Assembly: GCF_030160075.1 (NCBI RefSeq)
Contig: NZ_BSNQ01000002.1
Span: 1-64,000, forward strand
Direction of reading: 5' to 3'
Origin: Dyella lipolytica
GTDB taxonomy: Bacteria; Pseudomonadota; Gammaproteobacteria; Xanthomonadales; Rhodanobacteraceae
Length of the DNA stretch: 64,000 bases
Shown: piece after piece, positions 37,189 through 45,047 of the stretch
Numbering within the stretch: position 1 is the first letter of the stretch
Layout of the letters: each line of letters opens with the position of its first letter
Program-made: the position numbers and the translations under genes
Notes under the pieces: generated by a model
The model's input: the letters and a program-made list of their open reading frames with translations, nothing else
Told to the model about the DNA's origin: nothing
The model's database searches: none

Positions 37189-37228
37189 CGCATGCAGTCA
37201 GCGCCACCTTTCGCGCTGACTGCATGCG
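37189..37228 (-). terminator. perfect 16-bp hairpin after the HAF-repeat gene
   Basis: CGCATGCAGTCAGCGC (37189-37204) and GCGCTGACTGCATGCG (37213-37228) pair without mismatch around an 8-nt loop, about 46 nt after the HAF gene stop and upstream of ntrB. No U tract follows on either strand. It probably ends or insulates the HAF transcript. Confidence 0.5.
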
Positions 37229-37273
37229 TCCACGTTGTTTGAGTGCGGTTCAATGACGCTTCGAAAACGCTCG

Positions 37274-38575
37274 TTAACGCACGAATCGGCCGCCGGGTCC
37301 GGATTTCTTCAAAAGTCGATTGACAGCGTCCGCTGCGGGGAAATTGGATTGCAGGCAATTAGGTGCGGCCTGTGCAATCGATTCACCCGCGCTTTGCTTC
37401 ACAGGGGTTGCTAGAAAGGCGTGCATCTCGCCCTGGTGCGGCCCGCTGCATACGATTGCCATGCCTCCGATTTGTCCGCGGTTGTTGATCTTGGCGGCGA
37501 AGGTCGCGAACAGGTTGGAACTGGCAGGGAACAGCGTGTTGAGGTCGGTCATTACGCCGTTCTGCCAGATGAAGGCATGAGACCAGAAGAAGTTGGCGTT
37601 CCACTCACCCCCCACTACCTGGCCCTGGTTGTTGTTGCCGAAAGCTAGGCCCGCGGCATCTCCCGGCAGCAGTCCGAGCACTGTGGTGAGTTTGGTGGTG
37701 CCTGTGCCTTTGACAATCTGCCAAATCGCGCCAGTTTGGGTCGTTCCGTCAGCACTACCGACTGTTCCAACAATTTGGCCTTCGTCGTTGATGTTCTCAG
37801 CGAAGCCGCCGGTTCCGAGGTCCGCAAGCGCAGACGCAGTGCGGTTTTCCCACAATATGCCGTGAATGGGTCCGCTGCAGTTTCCCGAGTAGCCGACGGC
37901 CTGGCCACGATCGTTGATCCAAAATGCGAACCCGTCTGGATCATGATCTACCGTAGGCAGAGCGTGGACGTTGCCGTTTTCCCACAACACCGGCAATTGA
38001 ACCCGATTATTGATGGTGCCCGCCTGACATGAGGGGTCCACGGCACCGTTTTCCGCCATGCCAACGATTTGTCCAAGGTTATTGATCGCGCTCGCCTCCC
38101 CGTTATTTCCGCCTAGTGTTGGGAGGGCGCTCATATGGAAGGGCTGCCAAAGAAACGGAAGACACGTAAGGTGAGTGCCGAATCCGCAAATGTCTTCGCC
38201 GTTCGGGTCTGGGACAGCCGTTTCGGAATCACCCACTACCTGTGCGAAGTCGTTGATCTCGCCAAAGTTCATCCAACTGTTCGGTCCGCCGAGCGTGCCG
38301 AGATCGACGTAGTATCCGTCGACGTTTATCAGTGCGCGTCCGTTTAGAGGTACCCCGGATAACGAATCGCCCTGCCCCGGTAGAAAGTTCCCAGCCATGA
38401 TCTCCGACCAGCCCTCATCGTTGACGGACATGATCATCGAATAATTGTCATTCTTCGGAACGCCCAGATCGGTCACTTGGTAGCTCACCTGAGCGAAGGC
38501 ATTGCCAAAGCAAGTCAGAGCAAAAATCGTAGCGCACGGCATCCAGAGATTGCGTAGCTGCTTGAACATGTTCAT
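37274..38575 (-). CDS. exported HAF-repeat (extracellular repeat) protein
   Basis: A 433-residue secreted protein with a signal peptide (about 1-27, ending NAFAQ). At least six imperfect repeats carry an IND/INN-x-GQ-x-VG core: INDFAQVVG, INNLGQIVG, INDRGQAVG, INDEGQIVG, NNNQGQVVG and INNRGQIGG. This is the HAF repeat, thought to form a beta-propeller-like fold, of unknown function. Start 38575 has GGGAGG 7 nt upstream. It is divergent from the HxlR gene and the base composition looks less GC-rich than the housekeeping genes. Confidence 0.83.
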   Translation of the reverse strand: MNMFKQLRNLWMPCATIFALTCFGNAFAQVSYQVTDLGVPKNDNYSMIMSVNDEGWSEIMAGNFLPGQGDSLSGVPLNGRALINVDGYYVDLGTLGGPNSWMNFGEINDFAQVVGDSETAVPDPNGEDICGFGTHLTCLPFLWQPFHMSALPTLGGNNGEASAINNLGQIVGMAENGAVDPSCQAGTINNRVQLPVLWENGNVHALPTVDHDPDGFAFWINDRGQAVGYSGNCSGPIHGILWENRTASALADLGTGGFAENINDEGQIVGTVGSADGTTQTGAIWQIVKGTGTTKLTTVLGLLPGDAAGLAFGNNNQGQVVGGEWNANFFWSHAFIWQNGVMTDLNTLFPASSNLFATFAAKINNRGQIGGMAIVCSGPHQGEMHAFLATPVKQSAGESIAQAAPNCLQSNFPAADAVNRLLKKSGPGGRFVR

Positions 38576-38668
38576 ATTTTTGCCTCCCACGAAGTTTCAG
38601 TCCCAGCCCCCAGGTTCCTGACAACGCAGCGTTACACGCGAGCGCCAGCTGGACGGATCTCGCTCATA

Positions 38669-38727
38669 ACAACCAGTACACTGATACAACTGGTTATATT
38701 ATGCAACTGGTTTTAAAGTCGTAGAAT
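38669..38727 (+). promoter_or_regulatory. operator-like repeats and promoter before the HxlR gene
   Basis: CAACTGGTT occurs twice (38687-38695 and 38704-38712), 17 nt apart, and its inverse AACCAGT lies at 38671-38677. The second copy lies just after a weak -35 (TTATGC, 38699-38704) that is 17 nt from TAGAAT (38722-38727). The arrangement fits an autoregulatory HxlR operator between the two divergent genes. Confidence 0.5.
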
Positions 38728-38736
38728 GGGGCTGGA

Positions 38737-39186
38737 ATGTCCATTCAAGTTGGAAGCAGCGTGCGCACGAGTCATAGATCCGAATGCGTCATCAACCAAA
38801 CGGTCGAAGTGCTTGGCGATCAATGGACGTTGCTCGTCATCCGCGACATCGTTTTCGTCAATCGAAGGCATTTCCGCGAACTCCTGACCCAATCTTTGGA
38901 GGGCATCGCATCGAATATCCTTGCCGACCGACTTCGAAAGCTTGTCGAACAAGGGATCATTACCAAGTCCGATGACCCGACCCATAAACAGAAAGCGATT
39001 TATAGCCTTACGGAGAAAGGCATCGCGCTGGTTCCTCTTCTGTTGGAAATGGCTGCATGGGGAGACGAGTATTTGCCCACTTCCAAGTTGCAGGGTCTGG
39101 CTCGCACCTTGAAAGAAGGTGGGCCTGAACTGCGCGCAGAATTTATGGATGAACTTCGGAAAACACATCTTCCGGCATCAGCATGA
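38737..39186 (+). CDS. HxlR family winged-helix regulator
   Basis: A 149-residue MarR/HxlR-type regulator. The diagnostic stretch VEVLGDQWTLLVIRDI (about 23-38) and FRELLTQSLEGIASNILADRL (about 45-66) are the HxlR winged helix. Such proteins usually respond to aldehydes, quinones or redox stress. It is divergent from the HAF-repeat gene with repeated CAACTGGTT elements in between, so it may control that gene and itself. Confidence 0.9.
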   Translation: MSIQVGSSVRTSHRSECVINQTVEVLGDQWTLLVIRDIVFVNRRHFRELLTQSLEGIASNILADRLRKLVEQGIITKSDDPTHKQKAIYSLTEKGIALVPLLLEMAAWGDEYLPTSKLQGLARTLKEGGPELRAEFMDELRKTHLPASA

Positions 39187-39238
39187 GCTGCTGAGCTACT
39201 GCCGGCTTCACAGACACCGAGTTCAGGTGTGATGGGGC

Positions 39239-39305
39239 GCAGGCATAACAAGACGTGGGGATTCACGCCAACGTGCTGCGCAAGTGGGTGGGTGCTAAAA
39301 CGTAG
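39239..39305 (+). pseudogene. fragment of an IS3-type transposase OrfA
   Basis: One frame here reads QDVGIHANVLRKWV, then stops. This resembles the helix-turn-helix of IS3-family OrfA proteins (pattern ...GI-x-x-N-x-L-x-x-W). It is preceded and followed by stop codons within about 20 codons, so it is a remnant at best. The match is short and could be chance. Confidence 0.35.
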
Positions 39306-39897
39306 AGACTTTGGCGTTCTGTCCAGTGGCCTTCTTGTCATCCTTGCTCGACGGGTTTGTCAGGATGGCGCTCGCGATAATGTGAAAGAGATGATCGGCC
39401 CGCGGCGCGAATGCGGGTTGGCCGGCGAGCCAGCCGAGCGACGACATCAGTGCGAACAGGTCGTCCCCATCCATATCGGCGCGTGCCGTTCCCTCGGCTT
39501 GAGCGCGGAGCAGTAGTCGCGCGCCCACTGCGTGCACCGCTGCGCATGAAACGTAAAGCGCGGAGTCCGGGTCCGCGTGGGCGCTCGCCATCAAGTCGAC
39601 AACGCCGCGATAGCTTTGGACGAACGCCACCCCTTCGCGAAACCAGGACACGAGCGCTTCGTCAGGGGGACTCGACGTTTCGAGTTCGCCTGCCATGCGC
39701 GTCAGTGCGTCCAGATTTCTGCACATCAACGCTTCGAACAAAGCTTCTCGCGTCGGGAAATGACGAAGCAGTGTGGCCAGCCCGACGTCGGCCCGGCGGG
39801 CGATATCTCGCATGGACGCATCGACACCATCCTCCGCGACGACGTCGCGCGCGACTGCAAGTAGGTGGCTGTAATTTTTTCTGGCGTCGGCTCGCAT
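39295..39897 (-). CDS. TetR family transcriptional regulator
   Basis: A 200-residue repressor. The N-terminal helix-turn-helix VARDVVAEDGVDASMRDIAR...RADVGLATLLRHFPTREALF (about 12-55) is typical TetR. The ATG at 39897 gives normal length, although the frame is open to 40359 across the operators and into the next gene. It is divergent from the SDR gene; the shared gap holds three copies of a palindrome that is probably its operator. The cysteine-poor C terminus gives no ligand clue. Confidence 0.9.
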   Translation of the reverse strand: MRADARKNYSHLLAVARDVVAEDGVDASMRDIARRADVGLATLLRHFPTREALFEALMCRNLDALTRMAGELETSSPPDEALVSWFREGVAFVQSYRGVVDLMASAHADPDSALYVSCAAVHAVGARLLLRAQAEGTARADMDGDDLFALMSSLGWLAGQPAFAPRADHLFHIIASAILTNPSSKDDKKATGQNAKVSTF

Positions 39898-39905
39898 GGG
39901 CTGCC

Positions 39906-39934
39906 TTGACAAACGGATCACTGATCCATATATT
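39906..39934 (+). promoter_or_regulatory. near-consensus sigma-70 promoter of the SDR gene
   Basis: TTGACA (39906-39911), a 17-nt spacer and TATATT (39929-39934). The spacer contains the first operator and the start region the second, so a bound TetR repressor would block it completely. It lies about 117 nt upstream of the SDR start. Confidence 0.8.
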
Positions 39935-39982
39935 CGGATCAGTGATCCGAATACCTTGAATTGGGATCTGGATCGGTGATCC
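39914..39982. promoter_or_regulatory. three palindromic TetR operator candidates
   Basis: GGATCACTGATCC (39915-39927), GGATCAGTGATCC (39936-39948) and GGATCGGTGATCC (39970-39982). The first two are perfect 6-bp-arm palindromes whose starts are 21 bp apart, which places them on the same DNA face; the third has one arm change. They cover the SDR promoter and the TetR upstream region. Confidence 0.8.
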
Positions 39983-40050
39983 ACAAGATACAGCGCCCTT
40001 GTCCCCATGGGAACAGAGCCGCTGTCCGACGCGACGAAAGGTGAAAAGTC

Positions 40051-40785
40051 ATGGGAAAGCTTGAAGGTAAGGTTGCAGTCATCACGGGCGGTTCGAGCGG
40101 CATGGCGCTGGCGAGCGCCAAGCGGTTCGTCGAAGAAGGTGCCTACGTTTTCATCACGGGCCGGAGGCAGGAGGCGCTCGATGAGGCCGTCAAACTGATT
40201 GGGCGGAACGTGACTGGCGTGCGCGGCGACGCGGCCAATCTCGACGACCTCGACCGTCTGTTCGATACGGTCAAGCGTGAAAAGGGCAGGATCGACGTCC
40301 TGTACGCGAGCGCCGGCATCGGCGAAGCCGTCCCGCTGGGCGAGATTACCGAGCAGCATTTCGATGCGGCCTTCGACCTGAATACACGCGGCACGCTGTT
40401 TACGGTTCAGAAGGCGTTGCCGCTGCTCAACGATGGCGGATCGATCTTCATGACCGGGTCGGTTGCTTCGGTGAAAGGTTTTCCTGGTTACGGCGTGTAT
40501 GCGGCGAGCAAGGCGGCGTTGCGCTCATTCGCACGCACCTGGCTCAACGAACTGAAGGGCAGAAATATCCGGGTAAACGTGCTGAGCCCCGGGCCGATCG
40601 CCACACCGATGCAGGACCAAGTTCTCACCGAGGAGGCGAAGCAGATGTTCGAATCCCTGATCCCGCGGGGAAAGATGGGGCGTCCTGAGGAAATCGCGAC
40701 GGCCGCGCTGTTTCTCGCTTCAGACGATTCGAGCTTCGTAAATGGCGTGGACTTGTCTGTCGACGGCGGCTTCTCGGCCATCTGA
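40051..40785 (+). CDS. short-chain dehydrogenase/reductase
   Basis: NAD(P)-dependent oxidoreductase of 244 residues. The dinucleotide loop is TGGSSGMALASAK, the catalytic tetrad includes S in TGSVASVKG and Y-x-x-x-K in YAASKAA, and the C terminus VNGVDLSVDGGFSA is classical SDR. AAGGTGA precedes the ATG. It is the first gene behind the TetR-type promoter and is probably derepressed by an unknown ligand. Substrate unknown. Confidence 0.92.
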   Translation: MGKLEGKVAVITGGSSGMALASAKRFVEEGAYVFITGRRQEALDEAVKLIGRNVTGVRGDAANLDDLDRLFDTVKREKGRIDVLYASAGIGEAVPLGEITEQHFDAAFDLNTRGTLFTVQKALPLLNDGGSIFMTGSVASVKGFPGYGVYAASKAALRSFARTWLNELKGRNIRVNVLSPGPIATPMQDQVLTEEAKQMFESLIPRGKMGRPEEIATAALFLASDDSSFVNGVDLSVDGGFSAI

Positions 40786-40855
40786 CATCGCGCCGAAAAG
40801 CATGCGAGCGCCGGCACTCCGGGCAACCCACTTCAACACCGATCGGAACGACAAC

Positions 40856-41446
40856 ATGAGCTACGCAATCGTAGGTTTCGGCGCGGTCGGCCAGGCGCTG
40901 GCCCGCATGTTCGCCCGCAAGAGCATCGACGTGGCGGTAGCAAGCAGGCACCCGCCTGAAGCGCTCGTGCCGCAAGCAAACGCGATCGGCCCGACGATCA
41001 TTCCCAAGACCTTGAAGGACGCGCTCGAGGCCGACATCGTGATGCTGGCTGTCCTGTACGAGCAGCACCGAGAGGTCGCGAAGGCTCGGGCAAGCTGGAA
41101 GGGCAAGATCGTGATCGATGTGACGAACAGTCTCGACGATTTGGGCGGCGTTCCTTCCTCTTCGGTCATAGCCCGAGCCCTGCCCGGCGCGCAATTGGTC
41201 AAAGCGTTTAACCATCTGCCTGCCCGCGTGCTCGCGGAAGACCCGGCCATCAACGGCGGACGACGGGTTGTATTCCTGTCGAGCGACGATGAAAGCGCGA
41301 CCGCAACGGTCGCCGCCCTGGTCGAGCAACTCGGCTATGCGCCGGTCAGTCTCGGCAAGATCGCGGAAGGCGGTCAGCTCGTGCAGGCGCGGAACGGGAT
41401 CTGGGGCCCCCTGATCTTCCAGGACCTGTTCAAGAAAGGGCAGTGA
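40856..41446 (+). CDS. F420-reductase-like NAD(P)-binding protein
   Basis: A 196-residue protein with an N-terminal Rossmann fold (IVGFGAVGQALARMF, residues 4-18) and the layout of the small NADPH:F420 oxidoreductase/coenzyme-binding family, including VKAFNHLPA and ending ...IFQDLFKKGQ. In bacteria without F420 such proteins use other substrates. The ATG at 40856 lacks a strong ribosome site and lies 70 nt after the SDR gene; co-transcription is likely. Confidence 0.82.
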   Translation: MSYAIVGFGAVGQALARMFARKSIDVAVASRHPPEALVPQANAIGPTIIPKTLKDALEADIVMLAVLYEQHREVAKARASWKGKIVIDVTNSLDDLGGVPSSSVIARALPGAQLVKAFNHLPARVLAEDPAINGGRRVVFLSSDDESATATVAALVEQLGYAPVSLGKIAEGGQLVQARNGIWGPLIFQDLFKKGQ

Positions 41447-41697
41447 CCGAATCCCATTCCATCGTGCGAATTTCGGTCTTATAAGTCATCGTCGCTGGTT
41501 GGTACTGATCCAGGTTCCGGTACGTTCGGTCGGTTGCTAACGTGGCTAAGCGCTCAAAGTGAGGCATGTCGATCCGACAACGGGCGGTTCGTCGTCATTT
41601 CAAACAGGGCAAGAAAAGCGACCCATGTTGAAACCAATCGTCGGTGCCATGGCTACCGGGGATGGCGGCGTGCAATCACAATCATCAGGAGACCCCG

Positions 41698-42351
41698 ATG
41701 ACTATCACCATTACTGCCTTTGAACGGTCACCCGATGGCGGCATGGGGCTGGCGCGCGATACGCGCGTTCGCTGGGTGCTCGAAGAAGCAGGCCTACCCT
41801 ACGAGGTTCGTCCCGTTTCATTCTCCGCGATGAAGGAGCCAGCACATCTGGCCCTCCATCCCTTCGGCCAGATTCCAACCTATGAGGAAGGCGATCTAGT
41901 GCTGTTCGAGTCAGGCGCGATCATTTTCCATATCGCCTCGCGCCATCCGGGTTTGTTGCCGCAGGACGCAAACGCCCGGGCGCGCGCGATCACATGGATG
42001 TTTGCGGCGCTCAACTCGGTGGAGCCGCCGATCCTTGATTTATCCAACGCCAAGATTGCGGAGAGCGATCAACCCTGGGCTAAGGACCGCCTGCCGGTGG
42101 TCGCCGATCGCGTCCGCCATCGGCTGGGTCAACTCTCCGCGCGCATGGGTGATGCCGAATGGCTGGATGGCGCGTTCAGCGCGGGCGACCTGGTCATGGT
42201 GTCGGTGCTGCTTAGGACGAGACGATCGGGCATTCTGAATGAATTTCCCAGCCTGGCCGCCTACGTTGCCCGCGGCGAAGCGCGCCCCGCATACCAGCGA
42301 GCTTTCGCCGCTCAATTGGCCTTTAACACCGATAAGGCGCCAGCCGGCTGA
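41698..42351 (+). CDS. glutathione S-transferase family protein
   Basis: A 217-residue GST. The thioredoxin-like N half has RWVLEEAGLPYEV and the cis-Pro/ESGAI segment (GQIPTYEEGDLVLFESGAII), which binds glutathione. The C half is helical with WLDGAFSAGDLVM. AGGAG precedes ATG 41698. It is 251 nt from the previous gene, so it probably has its own promoter. Together with the SDR and reductase genes it suggests a detoxification set. Confidence 0.9.
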   Translation: MTITITAFERSPDGGMGLARDTRVRWVLEEAGLPYEVRPVSFSAMKEPAHLALHPFGQIPTYEEGDLVLFESGAIIFHIASRHPGLLPQDANARARAITWMFAALNSVEPPILDLSNAKIAESDQPWAKDRLPVVADRVRHRLGQLSARMGDAEWLDGAFSAGDLVMVSVLLRTRRSGILNEFPSLAAYVARGEARPAYQRAFAAQLAFNTDKAPAG

Positions 42352-42414
42352 TTGAGTTTCGTCCCGAGCTCAATGCCGTCACCCGAGTTTTCGTTCGGTT
42401 TATGAGCCCTGACC

Positions 42415-43308
42415 CTAGCTCGATCGCTTCTCGCGGATCAGTTCGATCAAGGCGCGCAATCCGGCCGGCACATGTCGCCGGCCGGGGTAGTAAAGACACA
42501 GGCCTTCGAACGCTGGTGTCCATGGTTTGAGAACGCGAAGGAGTGCGCCGGAGGCAAGGTCGGCTGCGACGTTCCACTCGGTGAGATAAGCAAGCCCGAG
42601 GCCGGCGCGAGCTGCTTCCAACATGAGGTTGGGTTCGTCCAACGTCAGCGCGCCACGTACATCAACACGCACGGCGTGACCGCCGCGTTCAAACTCCCAG
42701 TGATAGATGCCACCGCTCGGCAGTCGACTGCGGATGCAGACGTGATCGGCGAGATCGGCAGGATGTCGCGGCACCGGATGATTGGCGAAGTACGACGGGG
42801 AACCCACCACAGCAAACCGTTGAGGCATGCGCAGTGGCACGGAGATCATATCCTGCGGCACGTTTTCGGCGAGACGCACGCCTGCATCAAAACCATCGCC
42901 GACGATATCGACCATGCGGCCTTCAGTCACCAGATCCAGCTTCATTTGCGGATGGCGCTGCAGAAAAGCGATCAACAACGGAGCCATGATTTGTCGCGCC
43001 GCACCGACCGACGTATTGATCCGCAACGTGCCGCTCAGTTCGTTCTGTTGGTTTCCGGCGTGGTCAATCGCGTTGCCGATGGCCTCCAGTGCCGGCGCGA
43101 TCTCCGCGACAAACCGCTCACCCGCTTCGGACAGCGACACGCTGCGGGTCGTTCGATTGAATAGTCGCGCGCCGATGCGCGACTCCAGCGCAGCCACGGC
43201 CTGACTGAGCGCCGAGGTCGACATTTCAAGATCCGCGGCAGCCGCGCGGAAACTCCGATGCCTTGCCACCGCCAGTATCGCTTCGAGTTCGGTCAGGCCT
43301 GAGCGCAT
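42415..43308 (-). CDS. LysR family transcriptional regulator
   Basis: A 297-residue LTTR. The N-terminal helix-turn-helix ILAVARHRSFRAAAADLEMSTSALSQAVAALE (split here in two parts: AAAADLEMSTSALSQ is the core) covers about residues 8-45, followed by a type-2 periplasmic-fold effector domain (about 90-295). It is divergent from an aldehyde dehydrogenase gene across 101 nt, the usual place for its target. Confidence 0.92.
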   Translation of the reverse strand: MRSGLTELEAILAVARHRSFRAAAADLEMSTSALSQAVAALESRIGARLFNRTTRSVSLSEAGERFVAEIAPALEAIGNAIDHAGNQQNELSGTLRINTSVGAARQIMAPLLIAFLQRHPQMKLDLVTEGRMVDIVGDGFDAGVRLAENVPQDMISVPLRMPQRFAVVGSPSYFANHPVPRHPADLADHVCIRSRLPSGGIYHWEFERGGHAVRVDVRGALTLDEPNLMLEAARAGLGLAYLTEWNVAADLASGALLRVLKPWTPAFEGLCLYYPGRRHVPAGLRALIELIREKRSS

Positions 43309-43323
43309 TGTCCTGATTACCGG

Positions 43324-43353
43324 GATAAGTCATCCCTTTTTATATGTCTTATC
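43324..43353. promoter_or_regulatory. inverted repeat between LysR and aldehyde dehydrogenase genes
   Basis: GATAAGTCA (43324-43332) and TGTCTTATC (43345-43353) are inverted repeats with 8 of 9 positions matching, 12 nt apart. The position in the divergent gap fits a LysR-type operator. Confidence 0.45.
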
Positions 43354-43409
43354 AGATTAGTCTGTTGGGCGCATCTTGGAAAGCACACACCACCCCATGA
43401 GACCCCCAT

Positions 43410-44834
43410 ATGCATCACATAGAACACATTTACATCGACGGCGCTTTCGTAACCCCGGAGGGTGAAGAGCGATTCGATCTGTTCAATCCCGCCACGGGCA
43501 AGGTCATAGGCACCGTAAGGCTGGCCGACGCACGCGACGCAAAGCTGGCCATCGAGGCAGCGAAGCGCGCCTTCGTCACGTTCTCGCGCACCAGCAAGGC
43601 CGAACGCGTCGCCCTGCTTCGGCGCATGCACGCCGCTATCGAGGCGCGCGAAGACGACCTCAATGAGGCCATCATCGAGGAATACGGCGCGCCCGTTTCG
43701 CGCGGCCGCTGGATGGCCAAGCACGCATCGAGTGTCTTGCTCGATGCAGCGATCACTCTGGAGGACTATTCGTTTGAACGTCGCATGGGTAGCGCCGAGG
43801 TAGTGATGCAGCCGCTAGGCGTGGCGGGTCTGATCACGCCATGGAACAGCAACGCCGGTTTCATCTGCGGCAAGCTCGCAGCAGCCATTGCCGCCGGCTG
43901 CACAGCGGTGATCAAACCCAGCGAGATGAGCGCGCTACAGACGCGCATCGTCATGGAAGCCCTGCATGAAGCCGGCGCGCCTGCCGGTGTATTCAACATC
44001 GTCACCGGACGCGGTGAAACCGTCGGCGCAGAAATCGTCGGACACCCGGATGTCGCAAAGATCTCATTCACGGGCTCTACCGCCGTCGGCAAGGCGATTG
44101 TGCGTGCGGGTGCGGAAACGCTGAAGCGCGTGACGCTGGAGCTCGGTGGCAAGTCGCCCGTAGTGATTCTTGACGATGCCGACTTTGCACAGGCCGTACC
44201 GATGGCGATCCAGGCGGGCTTCATGAATAGCGGTCAGGCATGTATTGCCGGAACGCGCATTCTGGTGCCGGAAAGTCGGATGTCCGAATTTGAAGCGGTC
44301 GCCAAACAGATCGTTGCGCAAACGATTGCGGGTAATCCGCGCGATGCGAAAACCGATGTCGGTCCGATGGTCAGCCAGAAACAATGGGATCGTGTACAGC
44401 GCTACATCCGGCTCGGCATCGACGAAGGCGCGCGTCTGCTGGCGGGCGGAGAAGGTTTGCCCGATAACGTGAGCGAAGGCTGGTTTGTGAAGCCCACGAT
44501 TTTCAGCGATGTGCGAAACAGCATGGCGATTGCGCGCGAGGAAATTTTTGGCCCGGTGCTGTCGGTCATTGCGTATCGCGATGAGGAAGATGCCGTCGCT
44601 ATCGCTAACGACACGCCTTACGGTCTGCAGGCTTATGTCATGTCGCGTGATTCGGCGAGGGCCAGTGCCATCGCATCGCGTATCGATGCCGGGCGCGTGC
44701 TGATAAACACCCTGACCCACGAACCGAAGGCACCGTTTGGTGGCTTCAAACAATCGGGGATAGGTCGTGAATACGGCAGCTTCGGGCTGGAGGCATTCCT
44801 GGAACCCAAATCGGTATTGGGCCTTCATCAGTAG
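43410..44834 (+). CDS. aldehyde dehydrogenase
   Basis: NAD(P)-dependent aldehyde dehydrogenase of 474 residues. The catalytic Cys is C278 in NSGQACIAGTR and the general base E244 in LELGGKSP. FTGSTAVGK is the cofactor region. The length and WNSNAGFICGKLAAAIAAG context fit broad-range class 3/E-like enzymes. Substrate unknown. It faces the LysR gene with a candidate operator between. Confidence 0.94.
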   Translation: MHHIEHIYIDGAFVTPEGEERFDLFNPATGKVIGTVRLADARDAKLAIEAAKRAFVTFSRTSKAERVALLRRMHAAIEAREDDLNEAIIEEYGAPVSRGRWMAKHASSVLLDAAITLEDYSFERRMGSAEVVMQPLGVAGLITPWNSNAGFICGKLAAAIAAGCTAVIKPSEMSALQTRIVMEALHEAGAPAGVFNIVTGRGETVGAEIVGHPDVAKISFTGSTAVGKAIVRAGAETLKRVTLELGGKSPVVILDDADFAQAVPMAIQAGFMNSGQACIAGTRILVPESRMSEFEAVAKQIVAQTIAGNPRDAKTDVGPMVSQKQWDRVQRYIRLGIDEGARLLAGGEGLPDNVSEGWFVKPTIFSDVRNSMAIAREEIFGPVLSVIAYRDEEDAVAIANDTPYGLQAYVMSRDSARASAIASRIDAGRVLINTLTHEPKAPFGGFKQSGIGREYGSFGLEAFLEPKSVLGLHQ

Positions 44835-45047
44835 TCGGCATCCTATTCGGTACGGCCTGTGCTCATTTCCATCCGTGTCTACACGGCTTGCCGCTCCTGT
44901 TCGCTTTCGACCCAACCTGCCCATGCAGCCCAGAGTAGACTGGTTGTGCTGCGCAGTTCGGATCGTGCACGGTGAGACGTCATCGCGTGGCGTTCGACGG
45001 TCGCATGTCGTGGAGGGGCTCTCTTCGAGCGCGAAGAAGGTCGGGTG

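Noticed and set aside
39898-40359. Upstream extension of the TetR gene
   Set aside because: It would run antisense through the operators and the SDR gene; the TetR fold starts at the ATG at 39897.
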